Below, in pieces: positions 8,081-9,205 of a stretch of DNA of 9,205 bases. The stretch lies in assembly GCA_027033875.1 (NCBI GenBank), contig JALVKK010000225.1:1-9205 (forward strand), written 5' to 3'. The notes beneath the pieces were generated by a model. The model searched no databases. It was not told the origin of the DNA and saw only the letters and a program-made list of their open reading frames with translations. The position numbers and the translations under genes were made by a program. Source of the stretch: Flavobacteriales bacterium. GTDB taxonomy: Bacteria; Bacteroidota; Bacteroidia; Flavobacteriales; Flavobacteriaceae. Positions within the stretch are counted from its first letter, which is position 1. Each line of letters begins with the position of its first letter.

Positions 8081-8203
8081 ATTATTTTATTTTGGCCGGC
8101 AAGATAAAACTTTGTTGTGAAAAAAACATAAATATTATTTCAATTCCGGTTACTGACAGTACAAGACTATATAAATGTAAAGACAAATGTTTTGTAAGAT
8201 ATT
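8081..8203 (-). other. 123-base spacer upstream of the TonB receptor, no clear control element
   Basis: This spacer between the DUF998-like gene and the receptor would hold a receptor-specific promoter or riboswitch if there were one. On the minus strand I find no B12-box (GCCACTG-like) sequence and no exact TANNTTTG. The nearest promoter-like match is AACATTTG (8191 down to 8184), two bases from being convincing once the missing -33 element is counted. The receptor could therefore be read through from the meaB operon. Nothing else is recognisable here. Confidence 0.4.
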
Positions 8204-8872
8204 TCAGATTTGAACCGGTATTTGTTTTCGGAGGCAAATCATAATAATTAAAGAGAAAATCATTTGAGGATAGATTACAAATTTTAGAGATAAAGCTTTG
8301 ATTATAAGAAAAGTTTCGGAATTTATACCTGCTTGTTTTGCCCAATAAACAAGAAAGATTCTACTGATAAACAAAATAATTAATGTTAACATCAGATAAA
8401 AAATTATTGTATATTGTTTTTTATCGATGAAAATAATTAATAATAATCCGGCAAGATAGAAACTATAAAAACTTAAAGAAGAGGCTATTTTATGTTGTGT
8501 GGGAAATAAATCATACGGGAACCAACCGATAAACAGCATTCCTATCCCTGACAAAATCCCTAAAAAAATAATAATATTTTGGACTGTTTTGTTCTTTACT
8601 ATCGCACTGATCAGATATAGAAAAATAAAAACACAAATACCCAAAAAATTTAAAGAAGAATTATAAAAAAAACTAAACGGATTCAATTCGCCGTTAAAGT
8701 AATGCGCTCTTCCCAAATCACTTAGGTGGTTGTTGTACCAGCAAAAAGAAGTTTGTTCGGGGTCGATAGGACTGCCACCGTCATAAATAAACGTCAAGAT
8801 TAAGGACGAAGTGATATACAATAGTAAAATAAAGATTGTAATATCAAATAAATTCTTTCTTACGATAAGCAT
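8204..8872 (-). CDS. Six-helix integral membrane protein, DUF998-like
   Basis: Function unknown. The 222-residue protein has six probable membrane helices (about 9-30, 70-92, 97-116, 128-149, 153-174 and 188-213). Between helices 1 and 2 is a conserved-looking extracytoplasmic loop with NNHLSDLGR (47-55); after helix 3 comes GWFPYDLFPTQH (116-127), whose His127 begins helix 4. The combination of an SxLG motif after the first helix and a G-x-F-P...H motif mid-protein resembles DUF998 family proteins, which are uncharacterised membrane proteins; the match is by eye and not certain. The chain ends with a short basic cytoplasmic tail (LRKQIPVQI). The ATG at 8872 lies 2 bases after the meaB stop codon, so the two are very likely co-transcribed and perhaps translationally coupled. 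A 123-base spacer separates it from the TonB receptor downstream. Confidence 0.82.
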   Translation of the reverse strand: MLIVRKNLFDITIFILLLYITSSLILTFIYDGGSPIDPEQTSFCWYNNHLSDLGRAHYFNGELNPFSFFYNSSLNFLGICVFIFLYLISAIVKNKTVQNIIIFLGILSGIGMLFIGWFPYDLFPTQHKIASSLSFYSFYLAGLLLIIFIDKKQYTIIFYLMLTLIILFISRIFLVYWAKQAGINSETFLIIKALSLKFVIYPQMIFSLIIMICLRKQIPVQI

Positions 8873-8874
8873 TT

Positions 8875-9205
8875 TTAAATACGATTTGTGTTATTTTGAT
8901 ATTGCAAATTTAACAATTTTTTTGCAGCTTCAAAAGCGCTTATCTCTCTTTTTTTTAATTTTAACAGTAAACTTGTTAATTTTTTATGAATTTCCGTATT
9001 ATTATAAAAATTATCTTTTAGTGTTTGATTAACAGTTTCAAATAACCAATATTTGTTTTGTTCCAAGCGATTTTGTTCCAAAAAACCGTTTTTGCGAGTC
9101 AATTTGATATAAGCATCGATTTCATTTGCAATTTTGTCGATACCTTTGTTCGTAAGAGCACTGGCTAACAGAACTTTTGGTGTCCAACCGCTAGGTTTAG
9201 GCGGG
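8875..9205 (-). CDS. meaB: Methylmalonyl-CoA mutase-associated GTPase MeaB, C-terminal part (5' partial)
   Basis: The frame is open from the right edge of the window to a TAA at 8875-8877, showing the last 109 residues of a protein that is usually about 330-360 long. The visible sequence begins PPKPSGWTPKVLLASALTNK and continues GIDKIANEIDAYI, which is the end of the G-domain: the W-x-P-x-V segment followed by the SAL/K motif (G5 region) that contacts the guanine base. After it comes the C-terminal helical dimerisation part with R-x-x-Q-x-x-W (here RLEQNKYWLF) and the closing AFEAAKKLLNLQ helix typical of MeaB/ArgK. MeaB is a cytoplasmic G-protein chaperone that gates cobalamin loading and protects B12-dependent methylmalonyl-CoA mutase (family knowledge). 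The apparent TTG start at 9102 is internal. The next gene starts 2 bases after the stop, so this is the upstream member of an operon. Confidence 0.9.
   Translation of the reverse strand, partial: PPKPSGWTPKVLLASALTNKGIDKIANEIDAYIKLTRKNGFLEQNRLEQNKYWLFETVNQTLKDNFYNNTEIHKKLTSLLLKLKKREISAFEAAKKLLNLQYQNNTNRI

Noticed and set aside
8081..8203. Cobalamin riboswitch upstream of the BtuB-like receptor
   Set aside because: No B12-box-like sequence and no suitable stem set is visible on the minus strand, and the spacer is short for this riboswitch class.
8147..8218. CCGGTT ... AACCGG inverted repeat upstream of the receptor
   Set aside because: Only six bases long and about 60 bases apart, with the second arm inside the DUF998-like coding region; no supporting structure.
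8082..8345. 87-codon minus-strand frame between the TonB receptor and the DUF998-like gene
   Set aside because: It starts with TTG, overlaps the DUF998-like gene out of frame for more than half its length, and the remaining part has no recognisable protein character.
8811..9032. 73-codon plus-strand frame across the meaB/DUF998-like junction
   Set aside because: Antisense to two supported genes and composed of low-complexity Phe/Leu/Ile-rich sequence.

Overview
The window looks like a chromosomal segment from a member of the Bacteroidota, most likely a flavobacterium-like lineage. The evidence is low GC content throughout, no Shine-Dalgarno-like leader in front of the genes I checked, a TANNTTTG-type promoter match in front of rseP, a Bacteroidota-style TonB-dependent receptor, and a LytS/LytTR two-component pair whose sensor carries a periplasmic beta-propeller. 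No RNA gene, insertion sequence, prophage gene, CRISPR array or other clear sign of recent transfer is visible.

Layout from left to right. Bases 1-207 (+) are the end of a MATE-family efflux transporter. It converges on rseP (279-1625, -), the site-2 intramembrane protease; a long near-palindromic hairpin with a U-tract on the rseP side (221-256) separates the two. A 240-base divergent spacer (1626-1865) holds a probable rseP promoter. It is followed by a two-gene signalling operon on +: a 939-residue propeller sensor histidine kinase (1866-4685), then a LytTR response regulator (4682-5419) joined by an ATGA overlap.

The rest of the window is on the minus strand and reads from the right edge leftward: the end of meaB (8875-9205, the GTPase chaperone of B12-dependent methylmalonyl-CoA mutase), a six-helix DUF998-like membrane protein 2 bases downstream (8204-8872), a BtuB-like TonB-dependent outer-membrane receptor (6104-8080), and an unrecognised secreted protein of 191 residues (5408-5983). 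The last of these overlaps the 3' end of the response-regulator gene tail to tail by 12 bases.

Functionally the window reads as ordinary core and accessory envelope biology: export, envelope stress proteolysis, envelope sensing, and TonB-dependent uptake. Two items are worth following up. One is the unknown signal and target of the propeller kinase/LytTR pair. The other is the possibility that meaB, the DUF998-like protein and the BtuB-like receptor form a cobalamin-linked group. I do not see convincing evidence of a wholly new system.
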